From NCBI GenBank assembly GCA_913063495.1, contig CAJXXT010000002.1, positions 1-64,000 of the forward strand: 64,000 bases of DNA, written 5' to 3'. The notes beneath the pieces were generated by a model, which was not told the DNA's origin, did no database searches, and saw only the letters and a list, made by a program, of their open reading frames with translations. The position numbers were made by a program, and so were the translations under genes. This DNA is from an uncultured Gammaproteobacteria bacterium (GTDB lineage Bacteria; Pseudomonadota; Gammaproteobacteria; Pseudomonadales; Ketobacteraceae). Positions 35,769-44,803 of this stretch are shown here, one piece after another. Position 1 is the first letter of the stretch. Every line of letters starts with the position of its first letter.

Positions 35769-36797
35769 ATGAGAGTTCTTGTAACTGGACATAGAGGGTT
35801 TATCGGAACTGTAATGGTTCCGATGTTACTTAAAGAAGGGTTTGATGTCGTTGGTTTAGATACGGATCTATATCGATACTGTACATATGGTGATGAGGCG
35901 GTCCAAATTCCGTCAATTATCAAGGATGTTCGTGATGTAGAAAAAGAAGATTTGGAAGGTTTTGATGCAATAATTCACCTTGCAGCACTTTCTAATGACC
36001 CACTAGGAAATATCAATCCCGATCTAACCTATGATATTAACTATCGTGCATCCGTACGTTTAGCCGAAATAGCCAAAGAAGTTGGTGTCGGTCGCTTCCT
36101 ATTTGCATCTTCTTGCAGCATGTACGGCAAAGCAGGGGAGGACGATATTTTGGATGAGACTGCAGACTTTAATCCAGTGACTCCTTATGCTGAATCAAAA
36201 GTACTTGTAGAGCGTGACGTACGCGAAATGGCTTCTGATACATTTAGTCCTGTTTTTCTTCGTAATGCTACTGCTTACGGCGTATCTCCTAGAATACGCT
36301 TTGACCTTGTTATCAACAACTTGGTGGCATGGGCTCATACAACAGGTGAAATCTTTATGAAAAGTGATGGTACGCCATGGCGACCACTAGTTCATATTGA
36401 AGACATCACTCAAGCCAACATTTGTGCACTTAAAGCGCCGCGAGAAGTTATTCATAATCTGGCTGTTAATGTAGGTGATAACGGTCAGAACTATCAGATG
36501 CGTGATTTAGCTCAGTTTGTAATGGATACCGTACCAGATTGTAAAATTGGTTACGCTGATGACGCTGGCCCAGACACTCGTTGTTATCGAGTTAACTTCG
36601 ATAAAATTCATGCTACTTTTCCTGAGTTCAAAACCAAGTGGACTGCTAAGATGGGCGTTGAAGAGTGCTATCAGTCATATCTTAAGTATGGGCTTCAGAA
36701 GGGTGAGTATGAGGGTATCAAATATAAGCGAATAGCTCATATTGAAAACCTAATTGCAGAAGGCAAGCTGGATACCAACTTGCGCTGGCAGTTCTAG
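35769..36797 (+). CDS. NAD-dependent epimerase/dehydratase (extended SDR family)
   Basis: A 342-aa extended short-chain dehydrogenase. It has the nucleotide-binding TGHRGFIG (residues 6-13), LAALSNDPLG, SSCSMYGKAG with the catalytic Ser/Tyr context, and YAESK (about 138-142) with the active Tyr-Lys. RPLVHIEDI near 205 is the sugar-nucleotide-site region. It acts on a nucleotide sugar, possibly a CDP- or dTDP-linked one given its neighbours (cytidylyltransferase and 3,5-epimerase). No Thr-Asp-Glu 4,6-dehydratase signature is evident, so the exact reaction is open. GAGGAATT precedes the ATG. Confidence 0.88.
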   Translation: MRVLVTGHRGFIGTVMVPMLLKEGFDVVGLDTDLYRYCTYGDEAVQIPSIIKDVRDVEKEDLEGFDAIIHLAALSNDPLGNINPDLTYDINYRASVRLAEIAKEVGVGRFLFASSCSMYGKAGEDDILDETADFNPVTPYAESKVLVERDVREMASDTFSPVFLRNATAYGVSPRIRFDLVINNLVAWAHTTGEIFMKSDGTPWRPLVHIEDITQANICALKAPREVIHNLAVNVGDNGQNYQMRDLAQFVMDTVPDCKIGYADDAGPDTRCYRVNFDKIHATFPEFKTKWTAKMGVEECYQSYLKYGLQKGEYEGIKYKRIAHIENLIAEGKLDTNLRWQF

Positions 36798-36838
36798 GTA
36801 ATTTATATGACTCACTGAGTCACATGGCTTTACCTTAT

Positions 36839-36865
36839 AGCCTGTTGCTGTAGTGGCAGCGGGCT
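36839..36865 (+). terminator. Hairpin in the gap before the rfbC-like gene
   Basis: AGCCTGTTGC and GCAGCGGGCT can pair over ten positions (two G-U pairs) around a 7-base loop and are followed by GTTTATTATA. A separate 15-bp dyad, TGACTCACTGAGTCA, lies at 36808-36822. The pair could partly terminate or process the message inside the cassette. Confidence 0.45.
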
Positions 36866-36894
36866 GTTTATTATAAAAATATTGAGATAAAACA

Positions 36895-37425
36895 ATGAAA
36901 TTTACCGAAGCTCCTATTAAAGGCGCCTATATTATCGATGTTAATCGAATTGGAGATGATAGAGGGTATTTTGGGCGGTTGTGGTGTCAAAAAGAGTTTG
37001 AGGATCATGGTTTGGTTGCCAATATTACCCAATCTAATATTGGAGTAAGTCAGTCAGCTGGAACATTAAGAGGGCTGCACTATCAGGTTGCACCTCATCA
37101 AGAGGTCAAAATCGTAAGATGCTCTCGTGGTGCGATGTTTGATGTTATTCTAGATTTGAGGCCTGAGTCGCCAACCTATAAAGAATGGTTTGGTATGGAG
37201 CTCAATGAAGATAATGCAACTATGCTTTATGTGCCGGAAGGTTGTGCAACTGGTTACTTAACTTTAAAAGACAATACAGAAATGTATTATCATGCAACAG
37301 AGTTTTATCATCCTGAGTCTGCTACAGGAGTACGTCATGATGACCCGGCTTTTGGTATTGAATGGCCAGGTGAAATTACAACAATGTCAGAAAATGATGT
37401 TTCCTGGCCAGATTATAAAGGTTAG
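36895..37425 (+). CDS. rfbC: dTDP-4-dehydrorhamnose 3,5-epimerase family protein
   Basis: A 176-aa cupin-fold epimerase. It shows the DDRGYFGRLW opening, the catalytic histidine in LRGLHYQVAPHQEVK (near residue 62), VFDVILDLR-like MFDVILDLRPESPTY, VPEGCATGYLTL and the FYHPESATGVRHDDPAFGI tail. Family members epimerise C3 and C5 of 4-keto-6-deoxy nucleotide sugars. With a cytidylyltransferase rather than RmlA nearby, the substrate may be CDP-linked, so the symbol marks the family, not rhamnose synthesis. No rmlA, rmlB or rmlD is present in the window. Confidence 0.88.
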   Translation: MKFTEAPIKGAYIIDVNRIGDDRGYFGRLWCQKEFEDHGLVANITQSNIGVSQSAGTLRGLHYQVAPHQEVKIVRCSRGAMFDVILDLRPESPTYKEWFGMELNEDNATMLYVPEGCATGYLTLKDNTEMYYHATEFYHPESATGVRHDDPAFGIEWPGEITTMSENDVSWPDYKG

Positions 37426-37518
37426 TTCTTCATTTTATACTGCATATAAATAAGCGCTCTGAACAAGAGTAGATATTAAAAACATAAACAGCGAGTCTCT
37501 ATAAGGGGATGGTTTACC

Positions 37519-38805
37519 ATGATTATTGTAGATACAGAAATAGCAAAACGAATTGCGGAAGATAGACCTATTCGTGTTGGAATGATCGGTGCTGGGTATA
37601 GCGCCAAGCATATAGCATCTCAAATAATTAGCTCTTTTCCAGGGATGCATTTAGTGGCAATAGCCAATAGAACGGTATCTAACGCGGTTAATGTTTTTAA
37701 TCTTGCCGGGGTCGATGACGTTAAGGAAGTAAAGTCTAGCAATGCACTAGAAGATGTTATTAAAAAACGTGGTTACGCGGTAACTGATAACGCGGAAGTC
37801 TTGTTTCAGTCCGAAAGTATCGATGCCATTATAGAGACAACAGGTGAGGTCGAATATGGTGCTTGGGCTGCATTCAATTCCATTAAAGCTGGTAAGCACA
37901 CTGTTGTACTCAATTGTGAAATGGATGCTACCGTAGGTCCAATTCTGAAAACCTATGCAGATAAACAAGGTGTGATTTATACCAATACCGATGGTGATGA
38001 GCCAGGCGTTGCTAGAAACTTAAGCAGACACGTTACAACTATGGGCTTAGAGGTTGTTGGGGCTGGAAACCTGAAAGGTTTCTATGATGTGCATCGCACA
38101 CCGGAAACTCAGCGTGAATTTGCTGAAGCCAACAACCAAAAACCACATATGATGACTTCATTTGTTGATGGAACTAAGCTTTCTATGGAGCTTGCGTGTT
38201 TAGCCAATGCTTCAGGTTTTGGTGTAGGAAAAAGAGGGATGCACGGGCCTGCGTGCGATGATGTGCGTACGTGTTTAGAGCATTTCCCGAAGGATGCGTT
38301 TACGCCAGGTAAAGGAATTGTCGATTTCTTGTTGGGCGCATCTCCTTATACAGGCGCTTTTGTCGTTGGGCATACTGAGCAGCCGATGAAACAAGAGTAT
38401 TTGAAATATCTTAAAATGGGAGAAGGTCCATTTTATGTGTTTTATACACCTTTCCATTTGCCTCAATTAGAAATCCCGATTACCGTCTCGCGTGCTGTGT
38501 TATGTGGTGACGCTGCCGTAACACCATTTGGTAAACCTTATGCAGATGCAATCACTGTAGCTAAGAAAGATTTAAAAGCAGGGGAGACTCTTGATGGGAT
38601 TGGAGGTTTTACGGCCTATACTTTGATCGATAATTATGAAACGTGTCGCAAAGAAAACTTATTGCCAATGGGGTTATCTGGCGATTGTGTGTTAACTCGC
38701 GATGTGGCGATTGATACGCCTATTACCTATGACGATGTGAAGCTTCCTGAAGGTCGTATTGTTGATAAATTACGCGTAGAAACTAGCGAAGTTTTTCCAG
38801 TATAG
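37519..38805 (+). CDS. NAD(P)-dependent oxidoreductase with C-terminal SAF domain
   Basis: A 428-aa protein. The Rossmann domain opens RVGMIGAGYSAKHIASQII and has VVLNCEMDATVGP and NTDGDEPGVARNL. It resembles homoserine-dehydrogenase-like and Gfo/Idh-type folds. The C-terminal SAF-like part (about 345-428) contains VAKKDLKAGETLDGIGG and LTRDVAIDTPI, as in sialic-acid-synthase-associated antifreeze-like domains. It probably reduces or oxidises an intermediate in nucleotide-sugar synthesis. It sits between the 3,5-epimerase and the cytidylyltransferase genes and has a GGGGATGG-type site upstream. Confidence 0.82.
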   Translation: MIIVDTEIAKRIAEDRPIRVGMIGAGYSAKHIASQIISSFPGMHLVAIANRTVSNAVNVFNLAGVDDVKEVKSSNALEDVIKKRGYAVTDNAEVLFQSESIDAIIETTGEVEYGAWAAFNSIKAGKHTVVLNCEMDATVGPILKTYADKQGVIYTNTDGDEPGVARNLSRHVTTMGLEVVGAGNLKGFYDVHRTPETQREFAEANNQKPHMMTSFVDGTKLSMELACLANASGFGVGKRGMHGPACDDVRTCLEHFPKDAFTPGKGIVDFLLGASPYTGAFVVGHTEQPMKQEYLKYLKMGEGPFYVFYTPFHLPQLEIPITVSRAVLCGDAAVTPFGKPYADAITVAKKDLKAGETLDGIGGFTAYTLIDNYETCRKENLLPMGLSGDCVLTRDVAIDTPITYDDVKLPEGRIVDKLRVETSEVFPV

Positions 38806-38861
38806 CACTCTAATCCTAACAAAATAGCCAGGTGGTGTTCCTGCTTGGCTAAGGTGAAATT

Positions 38862-39644
38862 ATGAAAGTAGTGATCTTTTGTGGCGGTCTTGGTATGCGG
38901 TTAAGAGAATATTCAGAAAATATTCCAAAGCCTATGGTTCCAATCGGCAATCGACCGTTGGTTTGGCAATTAATGAAGTATTACGCTCATTTTGGTCATA
39001 AGGAATTTATCCTGTGTTTAGGCCACAATGCGCATGTTGTTAAAGACTATTTCATAAATTATGATGAATGTGTAACTAACGACTTTGTGCTTGAAGGAAA
39101 TGAAGCCCCTAAATTATTGAAAACTGATATAGCGGACTGGAAGATTACATTTGCTGATACCGGGCTAAACTCAAATATTGGTGAGCGCCTAAAAGCAGTT
39201 GAAAAGTATCTTGAAGACGATGAAATGTTTCTTGCAAACTATGCCGACGGGCTTTCTGACTTACCTCTTCCAGAGATGATAGATTTCTTTAAGGCAAGCG
39301 ATAAAACTGCCTGTTTGTTGTGCGTTCAGCCTAATCAAACGTTTCATTATTTACACCTTAATAATGAAGAAACGGCCGTTACCTCAATCCAAGACACAAC
39401 GGATACAGGGCTTCTTACTAATGGCGGTTACTTTATCTTTAAGCGTGAGATCTTCGATTACATGCGAGAAGGAGAAGAGTTGGTTCATGAGCCATTTAGT
39501 CGCCTAATCGAAGACGATCAGCTTGCGGCTTATAAGTTTGATGGGTTCTGGAGCTGCATGGACACGTTCAAAGATAAGCAGAAGTTTGATGAGCTTCATG
39601 CCAAAGGTGAGTCACCTTGGCAGGTCTGGAAAGATAGGAAGTAA
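38862..39644 (+). CDS. rfbF: Sugar-1-phosphate cytidylyltransferase (glucose-1-phosphate cytidylyltransferase-like)
   Basis: A 260-aa nucleotidyltransferase with the family opening FCGGLGMRLREYSENIPKPMVPIGNRPL (residues 5-32, shown in part), where GGxGxRL binds the nucleotide and the PKPM lysine the phosphate. HFGHKEFILCLGH and NYADGLSDL (metal-binding Asp) follow. It most resembles RfbF/AscA enzymes that make CDP-glucose, the first step to CDP-linked deoxy or branched sugars. It ends the plus-strand cassette. A small hairpin (TAGCCA/TGGCTA) lies in the 56-bp gap upstream. Confidence 0.88.
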   Translation: MKVVIFCGGLGMRLREYSENIPKPMVPIGNRPLVWQLMKYYAHFGHKEFILCLGHNAHVVKDYFINYDECVTNDFVLEGNEAPKLLKTDIADWKITFADTGLNSNIGERLKAVEKYLEDDEMFLANYADGLSDLPLPEMIDFFKASDKTACLLCVQPNQTFHYLHLNNEETAVTSIQDTTDTGLLTNGGYFIFKREIFDYMREGEELVHEPFSRLIEDDQLAAYKFDGFWSCMDTFKDKQKFDELHAKGESPWQVWKDRK

Positions 39645-39659
39645 ATATAGCGTGATGTA

Positions 39660-39700
39660 TAACCCCCTCTCTTTAGATTTATAGGTATTGAGAGGGGTTA
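39660..39700. terminator. Candidate bidirectional terminator between convergent genes
   Basis: TAACCCCCTCTC (39660-39671) and GAGAGGGGTTA (39690-39700) form an 11-bp stem with one bulged C and an 18-base loop. It lies between the cytidylyltransferase gene and the convergent MBOAT gene and overlaps the last bases of the latter. There is no T-run, so confidence is moderate. Confidence 0.5.
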
Positions 39701-41095
39701 GAATTGAAAGTAGATAAAAGCTTGAACTTCTGTGCGCATAAACACGAGTGCTATAGCGAAAATGACGGAAGATATACAAGCCAGCATCAGTGGGTTTTGT
39801 TTGTTAAGTGCTTCTATTCGTCGTGATGGTTTAATTAGGGTGTCGATGAGTAATGGAGCTATCAGTAGTGCCCATGGGATGATTGTTAGCTCGCCCGTGT
39901 TCTTATTAAATGGAAAGAAGGCAGTCAGTATCACCCACACGTCTATGAAATTCTCCGACCGAAATGGAATCCAGCATAGCAGTACAAAAAATTGGGTGAC
40001 AAACCAATAGGCTGAAAGGGTAAGCCAGAAATCGGGCATTTTTTTGCCGATATGGGCGCTCCAAAAATGGTTAATAGTGAGAGCTATTCCGTGTAAAGTC
40101 CCCCATAAAACAAATGCCCAGCTAGCGCCATGCCAAAGCCCTCCCAATATCATCGTAATAAATAGGTTTCTGTAACGCATTAATTCGCCTCCACGATTTC
40201 CGCCGACAGCGATGTAAAGGTAGTCCTTAAGCCAGCTCGAAAGGGACATGTGCCACCTTCGCCAGAAATCTACTATTGAGAACGAGGCGTACGGGTAGTT
40301 AAAATTGTCGCATAAGCTATAACCAAAAAGGTAAGCAATGCCAATAGCCATCGTCGAATATCCGGCAAAGTCAAAGTATATTTGAGCATAGAAGCCGATT
40401 GTTCCAGCGATGACAACTGAGCTATCGAATTTCTCAGGGCTTGAAAATACTAGGTCGACGAATGGGGCAATGTTATCTGATATGACCGCTTTATAAACAA
40501 AGCCGAGTACAAATAGGCCGATCCCCTTTGTTATAATATCAGCCTGAAATATTCTCGATCGGTCTAGTTGGGGAATGAAATCAACTGCACGTACAATGGG
40601 CCCAGCGACCAATTGCGGGAAGAATGCTATGTAGAGTGATACAGCTAAAAGGTTTGTATCATTTGCAATATGCTTACGGTTGGTGTCGACAATGAATGAA
40701 ATTGCCTGGAATGTGAAAAAGGAAATACCTACAGGTAATACAATAGAGAGAGTCGTTGTACTCGTATCAATTCCAAATGCTATTAGTAGTGATTCAAAGC
40801 TTTCTATAAAAAAATTGAAATATTTAAACACGGCGAGCTGAGCAAGCAATAATATGATGCTTGATGTAAGTACTTTTACTTTTCTATCTGGATATTTATC
40901 ACATAAGCGTGGGGTTCCCCAGGAGATAAGTATTACAAAAATCAGAAGCGACAAAAACCTCCAGTCCCAGTAGCCATAAAAAAAGAAGGAGGCTGCAAGC
41001 AGAAATGCTTGTCGTAGTCTGTTGCTTTTTAATGTCCAGTAAATGACCAGGCAGATGGCGAGGAAAATTGGAAATATTGCTTGTGTAAAAATCAT
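39698..41095 (-). CDS. MBOAT family membrane O-acyltransferase (AlgI-like)
   Basis: A 465-aa inner-membrane protein with about eleven helices. It shows the MBOAT signatures FRQA-like LRQAFLLAASFFFYGYWDW, IDFWRRWHMSLSSWLKDYLY (near residue 285) and the catalytic-histidine region GGLWHGASWAFVLWGTLHG (near 318-336). With AlgI-type proteins it passes acyl groups across the membrane to acetylate polysaccharide in the periplasm. Its start overlaps the stop of the SGNH-like gene by four bases (ATGA), the usual pairing of an MBOAT with a periplasmic transferase. Confidence 0.92.
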   Translation of the reverse strand: MIFTQAIFPIFLAICLVIYWTLKSNRLRQAFLLAASFFFYGYWDWRFLSLLIFVILISWGTPRLCDKYPDRKVKVLTSSIILLLAQLAVFKYFNFFIESFESLLIAFGIDTSTTTLSIVLPVGISFFTFQAISFIVDTNRKHIANDTNLLAVSLYIAFFPQLVAGPIVRAVDFIPQLDRSRIFQADIITKGIGLFVLGFVYKAVISDNIAPFVDLVFSSPEKFDSSVVIAGTIGFYAQIYFDFAGYSTMAIGIAYLFGYSLCDNFNYPYASFSIVDFWRRWHMSLSSWLKDYLYIAVGGNRGGELMRYRNLFITMILGGLWHGASWAFVLWGTLHGIALTINHFWSAHIGKKMPDFWLTLSAYWFVTQFFVLLCWIPFRSENFIDVWVILTAFFPFNKNTGELTIIPWALLIAPLLIDTLIKPSRRIEALNKQNPLMLACISSVIFAIALVFMRTEVQAFIYFQF

Positions 41096-42210
41096 TTAAG
41101 AGCATTCTGTGATATTAGGGATGCCGCCAACCAAGATGTAGATAGTTTTGCACCCTTTTGTAGTAGGTGTTCTCCGCCATCGTACCAATACCCATTATCT
41201 TCCAATCTTTTGATTGTGGCAGCTAAAGTATCGTCGTTTAGACAGGGTATGTCGGTGGAATCGCAGATAGCGAAAAAGTACGTTAATGCTGCGTTATGCA
41301 AAGTTGGCGTAATAAAATTTAAAACGACGTCATATACAGGTTTATTAGTTGGTTGGTATGTATATTTATGCACCCAGTCCGGTATGGCCTTAATCTCATG
41401 TTGTGTGTTTGATGTGAGTTCTAATGCGTGTTGTACCTGATCCTTTGATACTGGAATGTGCTCAATAGGCTCAGAGAGAGGTGTATATCCATTATATATC
41501 TCACCGTTAAAATTATATCGATCTACAAGCCCAATATGAGAGAGATTCATAGTGGAAGACCGTATTACTCCGATGATGTGTGATGCTGTGGTTTTATATT
41601 TTTCGTTATCGATATCTACAGTTAGTCCCGTGATGATGGCGTTTGCGGAGTTATATAAGTCCATATACGCGATCGTTCGTTGGTCCGGATGGTTTTTTAG
41701 TTGCGCGAGCGGCACGCTGTCATAGTACCGTGAGGCTTCTCTTAAAAAAACAATATTTACTTTTCTCGATAACTTTGTTGTGAGTGAATTTTCTGCGTAG
41801 TCTAGAATGTTTGTACGTTCAAAATGATTGGCGCCAGGTAGACATATTTGGATTACTAGGCTCTTGTATTGTTTTTCTTGCAACTCATTTTCTAGTTGTT
41901 CTGGATCAAGCCCTCTGTTGCAGAGACTACCTCCGCTTATGACAATAATGTTTTTAAATTGTGTGGAATTGTTGAATCTTTTGACCTGGAGATTAACGTT
42001 GTTATATAAGCCGGACACTCTAGTCTCAATGCTTACTTTTTGCTGATCAGGCACAGCAAGCTTTACTAGTATCAGTCCAAAAGCGAAGAAAGCCGTTGGA
42101 TATATAAGTAAGCCAACGAGCCGTGGTGATGAGGATTTGGGTAATGGCAGAAGGTATAATGCAAACAAACAGGATGCGGCAATTGCTATGATCGTTGCTT
42201 TATCCGCCAC
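41092..42210 (-). CDS. Membrane-anchored SGNH-like acyltransferase partner of MBOAT
   Basis: A 372-aa protein with two N-terminal hydrophobic segments (residues about 5-22 and 32-52) and a periplasmic domain. That domain begins with IIVISGGSLCNRGLD, where GGS stands in the place of the GDS nucleophile motif, and ends with DGGEHLLQKGAKL, which supplies an Asp-x-x-His pair. This is the SGNH layout of AlgJ/AlgX-type O-acetyltransferases, although overall similarity is low. It probably takes acyl groups from the MBOAT and moves them to the polymer. GTG 42210 has AAAGGAA upstream. Confidence 0.72.
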   Translation of the reverse strand: MADKATIIAIAASCLFALYLLPLPKSSSPRLVGLLIYPTAFFAFGLILVKLAVPDQQKVSIETRVSGLYNNVNLQVKRFNNSTQFKNIIVISGGSLCNRGLDPEQLENELQEKQYKSLVIQICLPGANHFERTNILDYAENSLTTKLSRKVNIVFLREASRYYDSVPLAQLKNHPDQRTIAYMDLYNSANAIITGLTVDIDNEKYKTTASHIIGVIRSSTMNLSHIGLVDRYNFNGEIYNGYTPLSEPIEHIPVSKDQVQHALELTSNTQHEIKAIPDWVHKYTYQPTNKPVYDVVLNFITPTLHNAALTYFFAICDSTDIPCLNDDTLAATIKRLEDNGYWYDGGEHLLQKGAKLSTSWLAASLISQNALK

Positions 42211-42278
42211 TAGGAATTCCTTTAGTTTGTAGTGTTTAGTGGGCGCGGATTCTATCAGGGAGGTATAGCTACATCAAC

Positions 42279-42326
42279 TTTATGTCGTATTTATGTCGCA
42301 TTTATATGATATTTGTGTCGTATTTA
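42279..42326. repeat. 11-bp tandem repeat, about 4.4 copies, upstream of the acyltransferase pair
   Basis: Four units of exactly 11 bp (42279-42289, 42290-42300, 42301-42311, 42312-42322; consensus TTTATGTCGTA) and a final TTTA follow without gaps in the 129-bp space between the FG-GAP gene and the acyltransferase operon. The third unit is the most diverged. The period is close to one helical turn, so the copies lie on one DNA face. It could be an array of protein sites for the minus-strand promoter of the acyltransferase pair, or a slippage-prone repeat. Confidence 0.7.
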
Positions 42327-42339
42327 CCGTGGCAAATGT

Positions 42340-44703
42340 TCATTGAATTTGTCTGTTTTCGTAAAGTAAAACGCGGCCATGGGTCCAGCCAATTGATATG
42401 ACGTCATTGTCACCGTCATTGTCAATGTCTATAGTGATTGCCCCATTATGATGTTCATCACCTTGGAATATAAGGTGGCTTTCCCATGACGTAGCAAGGC
42501 CATTTGTGTTTTCAAACCACATCAATCTCGCTTTCTCAGGGGCTTTTAAGCTGTGTTCTCCAATGATAATGTCGATGTCGTCATCGTTGTCCATGTCAGC
42601 GATACTTAAACTCATTGGGCCAGTAACTGATCCGACAATATGTTCCTCCCATAAAGCCCCTTTGTTTTGTTTATACCAGGCGACTAACCCCGATTTACTG
42701 ATTGCCTCGTACCCGATAACAGCATCGAGAAGTCCGTCTTTATTCATGTCTTTGAGGAGACTTCTGTCTGGCTTTTTATTCGTGTTATGTAATGTATGTA
42801 ATGCCCATACCCCTTGAGTATTTTCAAGCCATTGGGTGCCTAGTAATAGGTCTGCATCACCATCGTTATCAATGTCTCCCGATGTGAGTTGTTCGTCCTG
42901 GGACGCTGGTGATATTGTTTGCCACACCCATTGCTGCTCCGTTGGCTGCGATGGTATGGTGAAAAGTTGGATGCCCTGGTCAGCTTTGTGCCACGAAAGA
43001 GCTATATTTGATGAGTGATTAAGCGATAGCAGGGTGGATCCTTGCAATAGGTCGCCATTGGCGCGGTCGATATTGTTAAAAATTTTGAAATTGCCCGAGC
43101 CATCGTTTTGACCCCATACAAATTCTTCTCCATTAGCATGATAATTATGTTTTTTGATGTTGAGTCTGTTTTTTATTCGGGTGAGTAGGTTTGGGTGAGA
43201 ACTTACGTTTTCCCAGCGCGATGCCAAAACATCAATATCTCCATCATTATCATAGTCTGATATATGGGCGATATTGTTCGCATGCTTGCCAATAGAGTGT
43301 CTAGTCCAGTGCTTGGACAGCATTCCAGGATTCTTATACCACCATCCCCCTGTTATAATATCGGTTAGGTTGTCTCCGTCGATATCTTGAGCAACTATAA
43401 AAATAGATTTCCACGGTTTCTTGGGATCGATTACATGACGAACCCAGTTTTTTTGTTTTATATCGCTAGTCTGGTTTTTCCATAAATGGACGGGGTATTT
43501 TCCTTTGTATTTTTTGATCTCCCAATGCGTGCCAAAGAAGTCCATGTCCAAGTCGTTATCTACGTCGCCAGATTGAATATTATGAGAGCCCGAATTTGAA
43601 ATTACTTGTTTTTCCCAGGCAGGTGTTGCTTTTGGTTTGTTAAGATAAATTTTTATTTCGTCAGGATTTGTACCTTGGTTCATTTCCGAGGTTAAAATGT
43701 CGATGTTCCCATCTTTGTCATAATCACGCGCTTGGATTGCGTGATGAATGGCTTCTACGCGAGAGTCAATGACATTTTCCAACCATACTTTGGTTGGGTT
43801 TTTTGGAGCAGCAAACCATGAAATGCGGTAATGCTGCCCTTCTTTTTCCGATGGAGTTAAAATAATATCGTTCCGTGTATCATTGTTAATGTCAGCCACG
43901 TCAATACTGACATCTTGCCATGTCCAGGAGTCAGTATATTGGTGCTGGGTCCACGATGCCTCTTTGGATTTTCCTGGGTTTCTAAGCCAGACCTGATTCA
44001 CAACAATGTCAGGGTATGCGTCTTTATTTATATTGCTAACTTTTAACCCTTCTCCGTGATTTATCTGAATGATGGATTTTTTCCATTTTTCATTAGGTTT
44101 TGTTGTAGTGGCATTTTGGTAATATAGATTTACGGTGTTGCCATCATTGTGGCGAAACAAGCTCTGGTTTCGTGCGATAAGATCTAAGTGTCCATCCAAA
44201 TCTAAATCGCTAATCACAACATCGTGATATTTATTTGCATCAATAGAGTGTGCTATCCACTCTTTTGATTGGTAGTTAGTGCCTGGGTTCTCGAACCAGA
44301 TTAACCCTTTGTCCGTAGTCGCGACAATGTCGTTGAATTTGTCATTGTTGAGATCCCCGACATTTATGCTGGTTCTAATATAGAATTTGTTTGAAATTAG
44401 GCGTTTTTTCCAGGTAGGAGCTTGATACCAAACGAGGTCACCCATTATGTTCTTGTTATCCCATAAGCCAAGTTTACGTAATATTTTTTGTGCAACAGTT
44501 GGGATGTTTGTTTTGTGACCGCCGACTATGAGATCAGTAAGGCCATCATTGTCCAGATCACCCATCGTTTTCCCCCATGGTGACCTGGGCCCATCTTGAT
44601 CAACTACTACATGATCAAAACTGAGCTCTGAGTAATTTGGGGCGGCTAAAAGGCTGGATGACATTGCCAGTAAAAAAATGAGAAATTTACTTTGTTGATT
44701 CAT
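42340..44703 (-). CDS. Secreted FG-GAP/VCBS repeat protein (beta-propeller-like)
   Basis: An exported protein of about 787 aa with a signal peptide (FLIFLLAMSSSLLAAP). More than ten repeats carry a calcium-loop pattern such as DLDNDGLTDLIVGG, DLNNDKFNDIVA, DIDGDNLTDIITGG and DIDNDGDNDVIS, alternating with Trp-rich strands. These form FG-GAP/VCBS blades as in integrin-like propellers. No enzyme motif is seen. It may bind calcium and a surface sugar or protein. ATG 44715 is an alternative start four codons upstream. It is divergent from the pyruvyltransferase and unique in the locus. Confidence 0.85.
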   Translation of the reverse strand: MNQQSKFLIFLLAMSSSLLAAPNYSELSFDHVVVDQDGPRSPWGKTMGDLDNDGLTDLIVGGHKTNIPTVAQKILRKLGLWDNKNIMGDLVWYQAPTWKKRLISNKFYIRTSINVGDLNNDKFNDIVATTDKGLIWFENPGTNYQSKEWIAHSIDANKYHDVVISDLDLDGHLDLIARNQSLFRHNDGNTVNLYYQNATTTKPNEKWKKSIIQINHGEGLKVSNINKDAYPDIVVNQVWLRNPGKSKEASWTQHQYTDSWTWQDVSIDVADINNDTRNDIILTPSEKEGQHYRISWFAAPKNPTKVWLENVIDSRVEAIHHAIQARDYDKDGNIDILTSEMNQGTNPDEIKIYLNKPKATPAWEKQVISNSGSHNIQSGDVDNDLDMDFFGTHWEIKKYKGKYPVHLWKNQTSDIKQKNWVRHVIDPKKPWKSIFIVAQDIDGDNLTDIITGGWWYKNPGMLSKHWTRHSIGKHANNIAHISDYDNDGDIDVLASRWENVSSHPNLLTRIKNRLNIKKHNYHANGEEFVWGQNDGSGNFKIFNNIDRANGDLLQGSTLLSLNHSSNIALSWHKADQGIQLFTIPSQPTEQQWVWQTISPASQDEQLTSGDIDNDGDADLLLGTQWLENTQGVWALHTLHNTNKKPDRSLLKDMNKDGLLDAVIGYEAISKSGLVAWYKQNKGALWEEHIVGSVTGPMSLSIADMDNDDDIDIIIGEHSLKAPEKARLMWFENTNGLATSWESHLIFQGDEHHNGAITIDIDNDGDNDVISIGWTHGRVLLYENRQIQ

Positions 44704-44803
44704 TAGTTGATACATGTAGTTGAAGTTAGTTTACGATTGATGCCCACAGAACGCCGGATGCTATCGTATTATGGCGGGTGATTATATAGTAGGTAGATAA
44801 TTT

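Noticed and set aside
36895-39644. A dTDP-rhamnose pathway
   Set aside because: Only a RfbC-like epimerase is present; RmlA, RmlB and RmlD are not seen and the nucleotidyltransferase looks like a cytidylyltransferase.
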